Of a stretch of DNA of 64,000 nt, positions 1 through 8,818 are shown in pieces. Source of the DNA: Eubacterium sp. CAG:251 (GTDB lineage: Bacteria; Bacillota; Clostridia; Oscillospirales; Acutalibacteraceae); assembly GCA_000436835.1 (NCBI GenBank), contig FR889161.1, positions 99,299 through 163,298 of the forward strand, in the 5' to 3' direction. Made by a program: the position numbers and the translations under genes. The first letter of the stretch is position 1, and each line of letters opens with the position of its first letter. The notes under the pieces are model-generated. The model worked only from the letters and a program-made list of their open reading frames with translations, was not told where the DNA came from and did no database searches.

Positions 1-89
1 CGTTTTATTTTCTGTAATTTTTTGTTACAATATGTAAAAAAATATTAAAATTTTGTAAATTATTTTTGTTTAAAATCTATGCAGTCCTA

Positions 90-118
90 TTGACATAATA
101 ATTATTAAATGTTATAAT
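90..118 (+). promoter_or_regulatory. Sigma-A-type promoter for the giant surface protein
   Basis: TTGACA at 90-95 and TATAAT at 113-118 are both perfect consensus hexamers separated by 17 bp. Transcription should start near 125, giving a leader of about 145 nt before the start codon at 269. This is one of the best promoters in the window, which suggests strong expression of the surface protein and the small gene behind it. Confidence 0.85.
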
Positions 119-125
119 GTACCCA

Positions 126-268
126 AATAATTAGGCTAATAGGGGTAACTATACCCTATTGGCAAATGCAAGGGCAATTTTGCTTGCCTTGCCGTGCGTT
201 TTTGGTCAGGTAAACAGCGGTATTCCGGCGAACAAAGGAGCACCTGCAATTTTAAGGAGGAAAAGAAA
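126..268 (+). ncRNA. Structured 5' leader RNA, family not recognised
   Basis: The leader can fold into three successive hairpins. The first has AATAGGG paired with CCCTATT near 138-160. The second has GCAAGG paired with CCTTGC, enclosing GCAA/TTGC, near 168-193. The third has CAGGT paired with ACCTG near 209-248, enclosing CGG-TATT-CCG. A clean ribosome binding site (AAGGAGG, 254-260) follows outside the third hairpin. I could not match it to c-di-GMP, c-di-AMP, TPP, cobalamin, THF or SAM riboswitch cores by eye. It could be a riboswitch, a protein-binding leader or only an mRNA-stabilising structure. Confidence 0.45.
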
Positions 269-3200
269 ATGAAAAAAAGGCTTCCCAAAAAGATTTTGGC
301 TGCTTTTCTCGCTGCAATGATGGTTGTAACGTCTGTTCCGTTTTCTGCTATTACTGCATTTGCAGCTAACGGCTACGTAGATGTTGCCACTGATGCAAAA
401 GTTCAGGCAGTTGAAACTTCTATGAAGAAATTTCAGTCGGAACTTGCCAAGGATAAGTCATATTCTAATGTAGTTCCTGCGTATAAAGCATATGTTGCCT
501 GCCAGCAGGGTCTTGACGCTTATATCTACGGTGGCGAGAGCGATGCTCTTGACGGCTTGGCAGATAAGCTTGATACTGCAGTTGCAGGTATGACTGAGTT
601 CACAGGCATTAAAGCTAATACAGGCAAGTATCGTCAGGTTAAGGTATATGCAAACGATGATACAGGCTATGATGAGGCAACTTATCTTAAAGACGGTTAT
701 CAAAACGTACTTTGGCTTGAAACCGGTATCACTACTGACAATAACGACGGTAAGCAATCGAAAGAAGATTATTCTGCTCTTACGCTTTACTATCCATCGG
801 CTACATTGCTTTATGACGGCGAAACAACACCTGCCACATCTGTAATGGCAGTTGCTACAGGTGAAGGAAGTTGGACATGGGGTGCATCTGACAGATACAT
901 TTCAGCCATCACTCTTGAAAATGCTAAAGACGGTATTAACATCAGCAGAAACTGGCGTGGCGGCAGTTCAAATTTGGACTTCAACTGGTCTTGGTATTGG
1001 AACGGTAATAAATATAACCTTTCTAATAATACAACTACTGCCGGCAATGTATATCAAATCCGTAAAGGCGGTACTGTAGCAGTTTATAAAAACTATCAGC
1101 AGTATTTCTCAAACTTTATGGAATACACCGGTGATCCGGGCAACAAATATATTGCATCATTTGTTCCTACTTTCAAGGGCCATATCGGTAGTAAAAACGA
1201 GTTCGCAGCAAATATTAATGACCCTGCTTCACCAACAGTACCGGGTTCAACAACAATTAATGTTGTAAACTATAAAATCGTTAAGGATGCCATTAAGGCT
1301 GCCGGCAATAAGATGAAGTCTAAGGACCTTTCAACATATTCAATGGGTGGTCTTTATACTTACTTTGCTGCTATGGATGATGCAACATCATTTGACCCTA
1401 ACACTTATTTCACTTCTACTGATAACAGCAAAAACGATACCAGCGGATATATAAAGGCTGCTTCAGGCAAGGTTCAAGCTATAAATGCGGCAAGCATTGA
1501 CGGCACAAACGATACTAAGGCTAACTACCAATCACTTCGTGACGCTATGGGCGCTTTGGCAAGGTCAACTTATGCCGAGGGCAATGAAAATAACAAGTAT
1601 TACACTGCTAACAGCTGGAAAACCTTTAAAGACGCTTATGAAGCATCACAGACATTTATGGCAAAAGTAAATGACGATACATTTACAAACGCCGATTCTG
1701 TTTATAAATCAAACGACGAAGCAAAGGTTTATGCAGACGCTCTTAATGCAGCTTATGCCGGCCTTAAAACTTCTGTTACCAAGGCAGACACAAGTGAACT
1801 TGTTGCTCGTATTCAGCAGTTTGAATCATATAATTCAAACGTATTTACCGAAGCAACTTATAACGCTGCATTAACTGCAGTTAATAAGATTAAGACTGAC
1901 GTTTGGGGCAGTGTTGAAAACTACGGTGTTCCTACATATGCACCAAATGATGACGAGGCCGGCAGAGCGAAGGTAGCAACTGCACTTGAAGAATACAATG
2001 CCGTATTTGCCGCTCTTCGTATCAGCCCTGATGCTGTTGTTCTTACAGCAAGCGGTTCATATTCTCTTAATCAGGCTATTGACCTTGAAAAGAATATTAA
2101 AGACCCTACCGATTATTCTAACTATGCAACATTCGCTACTGCGCGTAATGATGCTAAATTAGCTAAGGATAATCTTGCAACAACACCTATGACCGATTAT
2201 GATACTCAGTATGACGCATACGTTGCTGCAATTGATACTCTTGTTAAAGCATATAACGGCCTTCAGTATTCATTTACTAAGATTCCTGACGGTACCGTAT
2301 TCGGTAACGGTAAAACCAATGCAATTGAAAGAATGTCAATTCTTGACCAGGGCGGTCAGTATGTTGAAGGTTCATTTACAAATCAGGGTTATATTTTCAG
2401 AACAAAGCATACTCCTTTGCAGGTTAAGTTCGGCGATTTTAATGTAACCTTCGGCGTATTAACAAAGCAGTCTGATGCTTTTCAGTTATTAAAGAACAAC
2501 GCCCTTGATTCAATCACGATTAATGCTACGCAGCCTAAGATTGCTGAAAACGGTTCAAAGACACACCTTACTTCGAATTCGAATTCAACACCTAATGCTC
2601 TTTCTGCCGAACAGAAAGCAAATTATGCAGGTTGCCTCAGCTATACTAATCAATCTGACGACGGAAAAGATTACACATACTCTGTTTCAAACCTCAGATA
2701 TACAGGTAAAAATAACTATAATGATTCGCCGCACGTTATTACTCTTAATGACGGCACTGAAGTAACAGATTACAGTCAGGCCATTGCAACTAACCTTGAT
2801 ACTGTTTTGGGCACAACAGACGGCGGCTCTAATAACCCTATTCCGGGTGCTGTATTTGCTCGTTCTAACAACGGCACAAACGGCGGTGAGTCTTACATTA
2901 CGGGTGACTTTAATTTCACCGCTCCTGCAACTGAGCAGCAGACTCTTACTGCTACTTCTTACCCGACATCAACTAAGTATACACTTGGTACTAAGTTTGG
3001 TGCAGTTGCTGCTTGGAACTGCCGTAACACATTAAACTACTGCGGTTACAACTGGTACACATCTGAGATGAACAATCAGGTTCTTAACCCTGCTGTTCAG
3101 ATTGTTGATATTACTCCGCTTGTTGAACTTGTTGATTTATGTAACACATATTTGCCGAATTCAAATATGTATACCGATGAAAGCTGGGCTGCATTCACAA

Positions 3201-5329
3201 AAGCACTTGAGCGTGCACAGGCAAATATTGACTATACAAATATTAATACAACCAATTTGCTTAATCAGTTAATGACAACATTAAAGTCTAAGTACACCCA
3301 ACTTTGGAAAGCAAAAGAAGCACTTAAAGTTAAGACTCTTAATGTTACATTCAACTATAAGGATTCAACAGGCTCTGATGCCACATTGGTATTCCCTGTA
3401 ACTTACGGTGAGAAGTTATCAGACGCTCAGATTAAAGATATCAACACAAAGATCGTTTCTTATGTTGACAGCAAGAATTACACTCACCAACTTGTAGCTT
3501 TCGAGCCTGCATTTAACCCAAATGAAGCAGTTACTGCCGATGTAACTTACACCGCTAAGTATGACGAAGGTACACCTAACGCAGCTATTTGGACTGAATT
3601 TAATTCAGCTAAGGACGCTCTTATTGCTAAGCTTCAAAGTGGTTCTAAGTTCACCGCAACAGCTCTTGAAAGCGTTAAGGCTGCTATTGCAGAACTTTCA
3701 TATTTCAATTTCACATCAGCACAGCAGGCAGAGATTAAAGCTGACAAGCAGAATTTAATCGATTCTCAGAAGACTACAATGCTTCAGCTTGCCGAAAGTT
3801 TGACTGCTATTGAAATTAATGATGATGTAGCAAAGGCTGTTAATGAAGCACAGGCAGCAGCTAACAAAAACGATTACGATATGTATGACAAGCTTGGCGA
3901 CAACTTCAAAGTTACCAAGGACGTTACATTTGATGTAATCAATGCAGATTTAACAGGCGGCACACAGCTTACTGTTAAAGGCTATTTATATTCAACTCAG
4001 ACTGAGCTTGATAATGCAATCAAGGCAGCTCTTGAAGGTCTTTCATTAAAGACTTATGATATTTATGTAAATGATGTTAAGATTGGTACAGTTGCTTACG
4101 GCACACCTCTCTCTGTAACACCTACAAAGATTATTTCAACAACTGACACAACAGTTAAGGGCGACGGCGCTAACTACAGCTGGACCTACAGCTTCACAGC
4201 TCCTTCACGTGACCCTAACTTCGGTACAGCCACTCAGGATAACAGCAAGTATCTCACTGCTGACAAGTATATGATTACTGCTCCTTCATTCGGCTTTATC
4301 GTTAAGGGTGAAACTCACCTTACTGCTACTCAGGTTAACGGCGACAAGACAGGTTACACAGTAACATTCAAGTCAGGCGTTAATGGCAAGATTATTAATG
4401 TAATCAATACTGACGCAAGCGGCAATTTTGAAATGCCAACTGCTCCAAGCGTTCCTTACTACACATTTGAATCTTATTCAAACGGTGTTGCTGCAGGCGC
4501 TTCGGCAACAGTAACTAAAGATACAGTTATCACTGTAAACTACACAGCAGACACTAATAATCTTTATACATTCTATGTGTATAATACACCTGCTACTTTC
4601 CTTTCCATGGAAGCAGCTGAAGTATGGGATACCAATAATTCACTTAATGTAGAGAAAGCACATGACTCAGTTGCTTATAATGAACTTGTAAGCGTTAGTC
4701 TTCCAGGTGCATATGCAATTGCAAAAGTTGTCTATGATGAAGGAAATACAGATACTTACTTGTTTAATATCTTAGCTTTTGGTGATTCATATAGCTTTTA
4801 TGCTAATGAAACAATCGGTGATGACACACAATACGCCGGTATCGTCGGTCTTACTGAAGAAGAGTATAAGAAATTGCAAGAACCTGGTAACGATATTGGT
4901 CAATTGTTCGGCACTGACGGTCTACGTATCGAAGCAGAACAGGATACAATTACCGGTAATTATATTACTAAGGACCTTGAATTTGAAGTTTACAACCGTG
5001 AAACTCCTGTATTTACAGATGATAATTCTAAGTTCTCACTTATCGGTACATTCATTTGCCCAACAGGCTATGAGATGGTTGAAACAGGCTTCTTAATGAC
5101 AAAGGGTACTTCAAGCTTAACAATTGAAAATGCTTCTGACAGTTCAAAGGGCGTTTCAAGATTCAAGGCTTCAAAGTACACAGTCGGCAACCAGTTCGTT
5201 ATCAATATTAAAACACCTTCTACTGAGCAGAGCTTCAAGTATGTTGCTTATGCTAAGTATAAGGATAAGAGCGGAAAGATAGTAACCAAGTATGGTAAAA
5301 CTATTTCTGCAACAACAGCAAATTCATAA
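269..5329 (+). CDS. Giant secreted surface protein with FIVAR-like repeats
   Basis: A 1686-residue exported protein. The start at 269 is preferred over upstream in-frame codons because AAGGAGG lies 8 bases before it and a classical signal peptide follows (KKR-rich start, hydrophobic core, cleavage near AFA-A at about residue 34). The mature part is Ser/Thr/Asn/Tyr-rich with almost no Cys. Helical segments of FIVAR type, with the pattern Y-T-x-x-S-W-x-x-F, recur near residues 443-505, 525-550 and 966-990. Beta-rich segments resembling InlB/MucBP-type repeats lie near 1024-1080 and 1340-1440. The C-terminus (about 1540-1686) looks like a folded domain. I see no LPXTG, SLH, dockerin or C-terminal membrane anchor, so attachment is unclear. 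An adhesin or carbohydrate-binding scaffold is the likeliest role, by inference. Confidence 0.8.
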   Translation: MKKRLPKKILAAFLAAMMVVTSVPFSAITAFAANGYVDVATDAKVQAVETSMKKFQSELAKDKSYSNVVPAYKAYVACQQGLDAYIYGGESDALDGLADKLDTAVAGMTEFTGIKANTGKYRQVKVYANDDTGYDEATYLKDGYQNVLWLETGITTDNNDGKQSKEDYSALTLYYPSATLLYDGETTPATSVMAVATGEGSWTWGASDRYISAITLENAKDGINISRNWRGGSSNLDFNWSWYWNGNKYNLSNNTTTAGNVYQIRKGGTVAVYKNYQQYFSNFMEYTGDPGNKYIASFVPTFKGHIGSKNEFAANINDPASPTVPGSTTINVVNYKIVKDAIKAAGNKMKSKDLSTYSMGGLYTYFAAMDDATSFDPNTYFTSTDNSKNDTSGYIKAASGKVQAINAASIDGTNDTKANYQSLRDAMGALARSTYAEGNENNKYYTANSWKTFKDAYEASQTFMAKVNDDTFTNADSVYKSNDEAKVYADALNAAYAGLKTSVTKADTSELVARIQQFESYNSNVFTEATYNAALTAVNKIKTDVWGSVENYGVPTYAPNDDEAGRAKVATALEEYNAVFAALRISPDAVVLTASGSYSLNQAIDLEKNIKDPTDYSNYATFATARNDAKLAKDNLATTPMTDYDTQYDAYVAAIDTLVKAYNGLQYSFTKIPDGTVFGNGKTNAIERMSILDQGGQYVEGSFTNQGYIFRTKHTPLQVKFGDFNVTFGVLTKQSDAFQLLKNNALDSITINATQPKIAENGSKTHLTSNSNSTPNALSAEQKANYAGCLSYTNQSDDGKDYTYSVSNLRYTGKNNYNDSPHVITLNDGTEVTDYSQAIATNLDTVLGTTDGGSNNPIPGAVFARSNNGTNGGESYITGDFNFTAPATEQQTLTATSYPTSTKYTLGTKFGAVAAWNCRNTLNYCGYNWYTSEMNNQVLNPAVQIVDITPLVELVDLCNTYLPNSNMYTDESWAAFTKALERAQANIDYTNINTTNLLNQLMTTLKSKYTQLWKAKEALKVKTLNVTFNYKDSTGSDATLVFPVTYGEKLSDAQIKDINTKIVSYVDSKNYTHQLVAFEPAFNPNEAVTADVTYTAKYDEGTPNAAIWTEFNSAKDALIAKLQSGSKFTATALESVKAAIAELSYFNFTSAQQAEIKADKQNLIDSQKTTMLQLAESLTAIEINDDVAKAVNEAQAAANKNDYDMYDKLGDNFKVTKDVTFDVINADLTGGTQLTVKGYLYSTQTELDNAIKAALEGLSLKTYDIYVNDVKIGTVAYGTPLSVTPTKIISTTDTTVKGDGANYSWTYSFTAPSRDPNFGTATQDNSKYLTADKYMITAPSFGFIVKGETHLTATQVNGDKTGYTVTFKSGVNGKIINVINTDASGNFEMPTAPSVPYYTFESYSNGVAAGASATVTKDTVITVNYTADTNNLYTFYVYNTPATFLSMEAAEVWDTNNSLNVEKAHDSVAYNELVSVSLPGAYAIAKVVYDEGNTDTYLFNILAFGDSYSFYANETIGDDTQYAGIVGLTEEEYKKLQEPGNDIGQLFGTDGLRIEAEQDTITGNYITKDLEFEVYNRETPVFTDDNSKFSLIGTFICPTGYEMVETGFLMTKGTSSLTIENASDSSKGVSRFKASKYTVGNQFVINIKTPSTEQSFKYVAYAKYKDKSGKIVTKYGKTISATTANS

Positions 5330-5347
5330 GAAGGGAGTTAGATAGTT

Positions 5348-5497
5348 ATGAAAAAGTTTTATGAAGAACCAGAGATTCAAATTCGTAATTATGTTCTCCC
5401 TACAAGAGATGTAGTTATGACATCTGATCCAAACGTTGAGAATCCTGACAAGGGTCCGGACCTTGGCGACGGTGATGATTACGATTTCTTTAAATAA
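5348..5497 (+). CDS. 49-residue acidic peptide cotranscribed with surface protein
   Basis: A small gene beginning 18 bp after the surface-protein stop, with an AAGGGAG ribosome binding site about 8 bases before its ATG. The peptide has a basic, aromatic start (MKKFYEEPEIQIRNY), then a DVVMTSDPN segment, then a Pro/Gly/Asp-rich acidic tail ending DDYDFFK. It has no signal peptide and no cysteine. The layout (K-x-Y-E-x-P-E-I-x-I, then D-V-V/I-x-T-S, then an acidic tail) resembles short unannotated peptides I recall from other gut Clostridia, but I cannot confirm a family. The rho-independent terminator just downstream suggests one bicistronic transcript. Function is unknown. A secreted or modified peptide, or a partner of the large protein, are possibilities only. 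Confidence 0.7.
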   Translation: MKKFYEEPEIQIRNYVLPTRDVVMTSDPNVENPDKGPDLGDGDDYDFFK

Positions 5498-5512
5498 TCA
5501 ATAACTGATTTA

Positions 5513-5545
5513 GGGCCGTGGCGGTAACGTCACGGTCCTTTTTAT
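5513..5545 (+). terminator. Rho-independent terminator of the surface-protein operon
   Basis: GGGCCGTG at 5513-5520 pairs with CACGGTCC at 5531-5538 (one G-T pair), followed by a T-rich tail. It closes the transcript of the giant protein and the 49-residue peptide. Confidence 0.85.
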
Positions 5546-5583
5546 ATTTTTAAGCAATTAAATATATTATTATAAACTGTAGG

Positions 5584-5600
5584 GGCGAACATTGTTCGCC
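5584..5600. repeat. Short palindrome GGCGAAC-ATT-GTTCGCC
   Basis: A perfect 7-bp inverted repeat with a 3-base loop, preceded by GTAGG and followed by TTATTTTTAT. It is a single copy in this window. The GTAGGGGCG-palindrome form resembles dispersed REP-like elements I recall from Clostridia genomes. It could equally be a second terminator for the upstream operon. Confidence 0.5.
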
Positions 5601-5661
5601 TTATTTTTATGCAACAAAATATTACAAATTTATAAAATATAGAAAAAAACCTAATTCTTAT

Positions 5662-5690
5662 TTGACATATTATAAGTTATATATTATTAT
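5662..5690 (+). promoter_or_regulatory. Promoter of the aromatic amino acid operon
   Basis: TTGACA at 5662-5667 and TATTAT at 5685-5690 with a 17-bp spacer. The first gene (tyrA, start 5723) lies about 30 bp downstream, so the leader is too short for a T-box or leader-peptide attenuator. I saw neither. Confidence 0.75.
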
Positions 5691-5722
5691 TAAAGTAATT
5701 AACTATGTCTGGAAGTGGGCTT

Positions 5723-6550
5723 ATGAATATTCTCGTTTGCGGTCTTGGTCTTATCGGTGCGAGCCTTGCAAAAACATTAAAGAAAAATACAAAGCACCAT
5801 ATTATGGGTTGGAACAGAACGGATTCTGTTTCAAAGCGTGCATTAAATGACGGTGTAATAGATGAAATCGGTCAGCTTGAGGATTTAATGCCAAAAGCAG
5901 ATGTCACGATTGTAAATTTTTACCCTGAAGCGATTGCTCCTTTTATCAAAGAACATAAGGCTTTGTTTAAGAAAAACAGTATAGTAACGGACTCCTGTGG
6001 TATTAAGACTAAAATTTGCCGTGAACTTGAAAAGGAAGATTTTGATTTTTATTTTGTAGGCGCTCATCCTATGGCAGGCCGTGAGGTCAGCGGTTACGAT
6101 AATTCGCTTGATAATCTTTTTGACAATGCTTCGTTTATCTGCACCCCGACCGGAAACACTCCACGTTATATATCAGATGCACTTGTAGGTCTTGCGCAAG
6201 AAATGGGTTTTGCACGTACTGTTGTTACAACTCCGGAGCATCACGACGAAATGATTGCTTTCACTTCTCAGATTGCCCATGTTCTCGCATGCTCGTACGT
6301 TCTTTCTCCACTTGCCCCTTACCACGCAGGCTATTCGGCAGGCAGTTACAGAGATGTCAGCCGTGTTGCAAGAATTAATGCCGATATGTGGACAGAGTTG
6401 TTTATTGATAATAAGGAACCTCTTGTAAGGGAAATTGACGATCTTGTTTCAAACCTTATGAAATTCAAATATTGCATTGTAAACGAAGATGCGAATCAAC
6501 TTTGTGAACTTATGAAAAAGGGCAATAAGATTAAAGAGGAAATCGGATAA
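5723..6550 (+). CDS. tyrA: Prephenate dehydrogenase
   Basis: Oxidatively decarboxylates prephenate to 4-hydroxyphenylpyruvate for tyrosine synthesis, using NAD(P). The Rossmann signature GLGLIGAS is at residues 7-14. GAHPMAGRE, the substrate-binding HPMAG block of the family, is near residue 113, and TPEHHDE near 170. I chose ATG 5723 (275 aa) over an in-frame ATG six codons upstream because it places the nucleotide-binding strand at the usual distance from the N-terminus and has GGAAGTGGG just before it. There is no chorismate mutase fusion and no obvious ACT domain. It is first in a tyrA-aroB-aroA-aroC-pheA operon and overlaps aroB by one base (TAATG). Confidence 0.9.
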   Translation: MNILVCGLGLIGASLAKTLKKNTKHHIMGWNRTDSVSKRALNDGVIDEIGQLEDLMPKADVTIVNFYPEAIAPFIKEHKALFKKNSIVTDSCGIKTKICRELEKEDFDFYFVGAHPMAGREVSGYDNSLDNLFDNASFICTPTGNTPRYISDALVGLAQEMGFARTVVTTPEHHDEMIAFTSQIAHVLACSYVLSPLAPYHAGYSAGSYRDVSRVARINADMWTELFIDNKEPLVREIDDLVSNLMKFKYCIVNEDANQLCELMKKGNKIKEEIG

Positions 6551-7608
6551 TGAAAGAATTTAGCGTAAATGTATCTGATAAAAGCAGAAGTAATATTTAT
6601 ATTGAAAACGGATTGCTTGCAAGTGCAGGCAAGATTATAAAAGATAACTTTAACTCGAAAAAGATTGCGCTTATAAGCGATACAAATGTTTATCCGCTGT
6701 ATGGCGAAAAAATCAAGGCTCAACTTGAAAACGAAGGCTTTGAGGTTTTTACTTATATTTATCCTGCAGGGGAAGCTTCAAAAAACACAACGCAGCTTGT
6801 AAAAATTGTTGAATTTATGGCTGAAAGCGGACTTACGAGAGAGGATATAGCGGTTGCTCTGGGCGGAGGCGTATGCGGCGATATGGTTGGCTTTGCGGCT
6901 TCGGTATTTTTGAGAGGGATTGAATTTGTTCAAATTCCAACTTCGCTTTTGGCTCAGGTTGATTCCTCCGTCGGAGGAAAAACTGCCGTAGATTTACCGC
7001 AGGGAAAAAATCTATGCGGTGCATTTCATCAGCCGGCAATCGTTATTATCGACCCTGACGTGCTTTCAACCTTGAGTGAACATTTCTTCAGCGACGGAAT
7101 GGGTGAGGTTATCAAATACGGTTGTATTAAATCCGCCTCTCTTTTTGAACTTCTCGAAAAAGGCAATATTGAGGAGAATTTGACGGATATAATTACCGAA
7201 TGTGTCAGTATTAAAAGGCAGGTTGTTGAAAACGACGAGAAGGAACACGGCGAAAGAGCGCTTCTTAATTTCGGCCACACCTGCGGCCACGCTATTGAAA
7301 AGCTTTATAATTATGAAACCGTAAGTCACGGTGAGGCTGTCGGTATCGGTATGGTAATGATTACACGTGCAAGCGAAAAACTCGGAATTACCGAAAAAGG
7401 CACGACTGACAGAATAATAAAAGTGCTTGAAAAGAACAATTTGAAAACTTATGATACACATTCCGATAAGGAAATTATTTCGGCAATGAGCGCAGATAAA
7501 AAACGCACTAAAACAGGCATTAAATTTGTAATGATTGATAAAATCGGCTCAAGTTTTATTAATACTATTAAGTATGAGGATATTAATAAAACATTCGGCA
7601 TAAACTGA
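6550..7608 (+). CDS. aroB: 3-dehydroquinate synthase
   Basis: Converts DAHP to 3-dehydroquinate, the second shikimate step, with NAD and a divalent metal. At 352 residues it has normal length. The NAD-binding GGGVCGDMVGF block lies near residues 104-114, the PTSLLAQVDSSVGGK active-site block near 137-151, and the metal-binding GHTCGHAIE near 242-250. The start codon shares a base with the tyrA stop, so translation is probably coupled. DAHP synthase, dehydroquinase (aroD), aroE and aroK are not in the window and must be encoded elsewhere. Confidence 0.96.
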   Translation: MKEFSVNVSDKSRSNIYIENGLLASAGKIIKDNFNSKKIALISDTNVYPLYGEKIKAQLENEGFEVFTYIYPAGEASKNTTQLVKIVEFMAESGLTREDIAVALGGGVCGDMVGFAASVFLRGIEFVQIPTSLLAQVDSSVGGKTAVDLPQGKNLCGAFHQPAIVIIDPDVLSTLSEHFFSDGMGEVIKYGCIKSASLFELLEKGNIEENLTDIITECVSIKRQVVENDEKEHGERALLNFGHTCGHAIEKLYNYETVSHGEAVGIGMVMITRASEKLGITEKGTTDRIIKVLEKNNLKTYDTHSDKEIISAMSADKKRTKTGIKFVMIDKIGSSFINTIKYEDINKTFGIN

Positions 7609-7618
7609 CGGGGAAGAT

Positions 7619-8818
7619 ATGAGTATAGCAAAAATTCAAAAGTCAATATTTAACGGTGAGGTTACTGTTCCTGCGTCAAAATCGGTTGCTCACAGGGCGC
7701 TTATCTGTTCGTTTCTTGCAGGCGGCGGAAATGTAGAGCCGATTATTTCGTCAAAGGATATGGCGGCAACTGTCGGTATTATCAATTCTCTTAAAAAAGG
7801 TGAAAATACGCTCAATTCCATTGAAAGCGGTTCAACTCTGAGATTTATGATTCCGGTTGCGGCTGCGCTCGGCAAAGAGGTCACCTTTGTAGGTCAGGGC
7901 AGTCTTTTAAGCCGTCCGATAGGTGAATATTTAACGCTTTTGCCGCTTCACGGAACTCAGATTAATTCAAACGGATATCTTCCTGCAACAATTTCGGGCA
8001 AACTTAGAAACGGTAGTTTTGAGGTAAACGGTAATGTTTCAAGCCAATATATAACAGGGCTGCTTTTGGCGCTTGCGGCTTTGGACGGTGACAGCGCAGT
8101 TATTCTTAAAACCGAGCTTCAATCAAAGCCTTATGTTGATATGACAATTAAAGTAATGAAAGATTACGGCGTTGACATTCGTGAAACGGATTTCGGATAT
8201 CTTGTTAAGGGCGGTCAAAAGTTTAAAGTTCAGGATTATATTGTTGAGGGCGATTGGTCGCAGGCAGCATTTTTCCTTGTTGGCGGTGCAATTAACGGCG
8301 AGGTTGCCGTTAAAGGGCTTGATATAAATTCAACTCAGGGCGATAAGGCAATTGTTGATGTAATTAAACGCTTTGGTGCAGATGTGAAAATTGACGATAA
8401 GTCAGTTACCGTTAAAAAAAGTGAACTTCACGGCATAGAACTTGACGCAACTGACATTCCCGATATGGTGCCTGCCATAGCGGTCCTTGCCGCAAATGCA
8501 AGCGGAAAAACTGTTATTAAGGGTGCCGAAAGGCTTAGATATAAGGAATCTGACAGAATTGAGAGTGTTGTATACAATTTAAAAGCACTCGGTGCCGATG
8601 TTGAGGAAACGAGCGACGGTATGATAATTTACGGCGGCAAAAAATTACATTCGGCAAAGCTAAAGGGTTATAATGACCATAGAATAGTTATGGCATTTTC
8701 AGTTGCGGCAATGAATATAGGCGACTGCGAAATTGATGACGCACAAAGTATAAACAAATCTTATCCGTCATTTTTTGATGATTTTAATAATCTTGGAGGT
8801 AAGGCTGATGTCCTCTGA
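7619..8818 (+). CDS. aroA: 3-phosphoshikimate 1-carboxyvinyltransferase (EPSP synthase)
   Basis: Joins shikimate-3-phosphate and PEP to give EPSP. It has 399 residues, slightly shorter than the usual 420-430. The N-terminal PASKSVAHRALI motif is at about 18-29. GSTLRFMIPVAAALG near 71-85 carries the conserved Gly-Ser-Thr. RYKESDRI is near 304, NDHRIVMAFSVAA near 349, and the KSYPSFFDDF C-terminal signature is present. The start has GGGGAAG upstream. Its last 11 bases overlap the start of aroC. Confidence 0.95.
   Translation: MSIAKIQKSIFNGEVTVPASKSVAHRALICSFLAGGGNVEPIISSKDMAATVGIINSLKKGENTLNSIESGSTLRFMIPVAAALGKEVTFVGQGSLLSRPIGEYLTLLPLHGTQINSNGYLPATISGKLRNGSFEVNGNVSSQYITGLLLALAALDGDSAVILKTELQSKPYVDMTIKVMKDYGVDIRETDFGYLVKGGQKFKVQDYIVEGDWSQAAFFLVGGAINGEVAVKGLDINSTQGDKAIVDVIKRFGADVKIDDKSVTVKKSELHGIELDATDIPDMVPAIAVLAANASGKTVIKGAERLRYKESDRIESVVYNLKALGADVEETSDGMIIYGGKKLHSAKLKGYNDHRIVMAFSVAAMNIGDCEIDDAQSINKSYPSFFDDFNNLGGKADVL

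Noticed and set aside
126..253. c-di-GMP-I riboswitch before the surface protein
   Set aside because: GGCAA appears but the conserved GACGCAAAGC and receptor elements do not. I kept it as an unassigned structured leader.
811..1047. Antisense ORFs inside the giant surface-protein gene and other long genes
   Set aside because: They are shadows of the real coding frame, lack ribosome sites and show no recognisable protein features.
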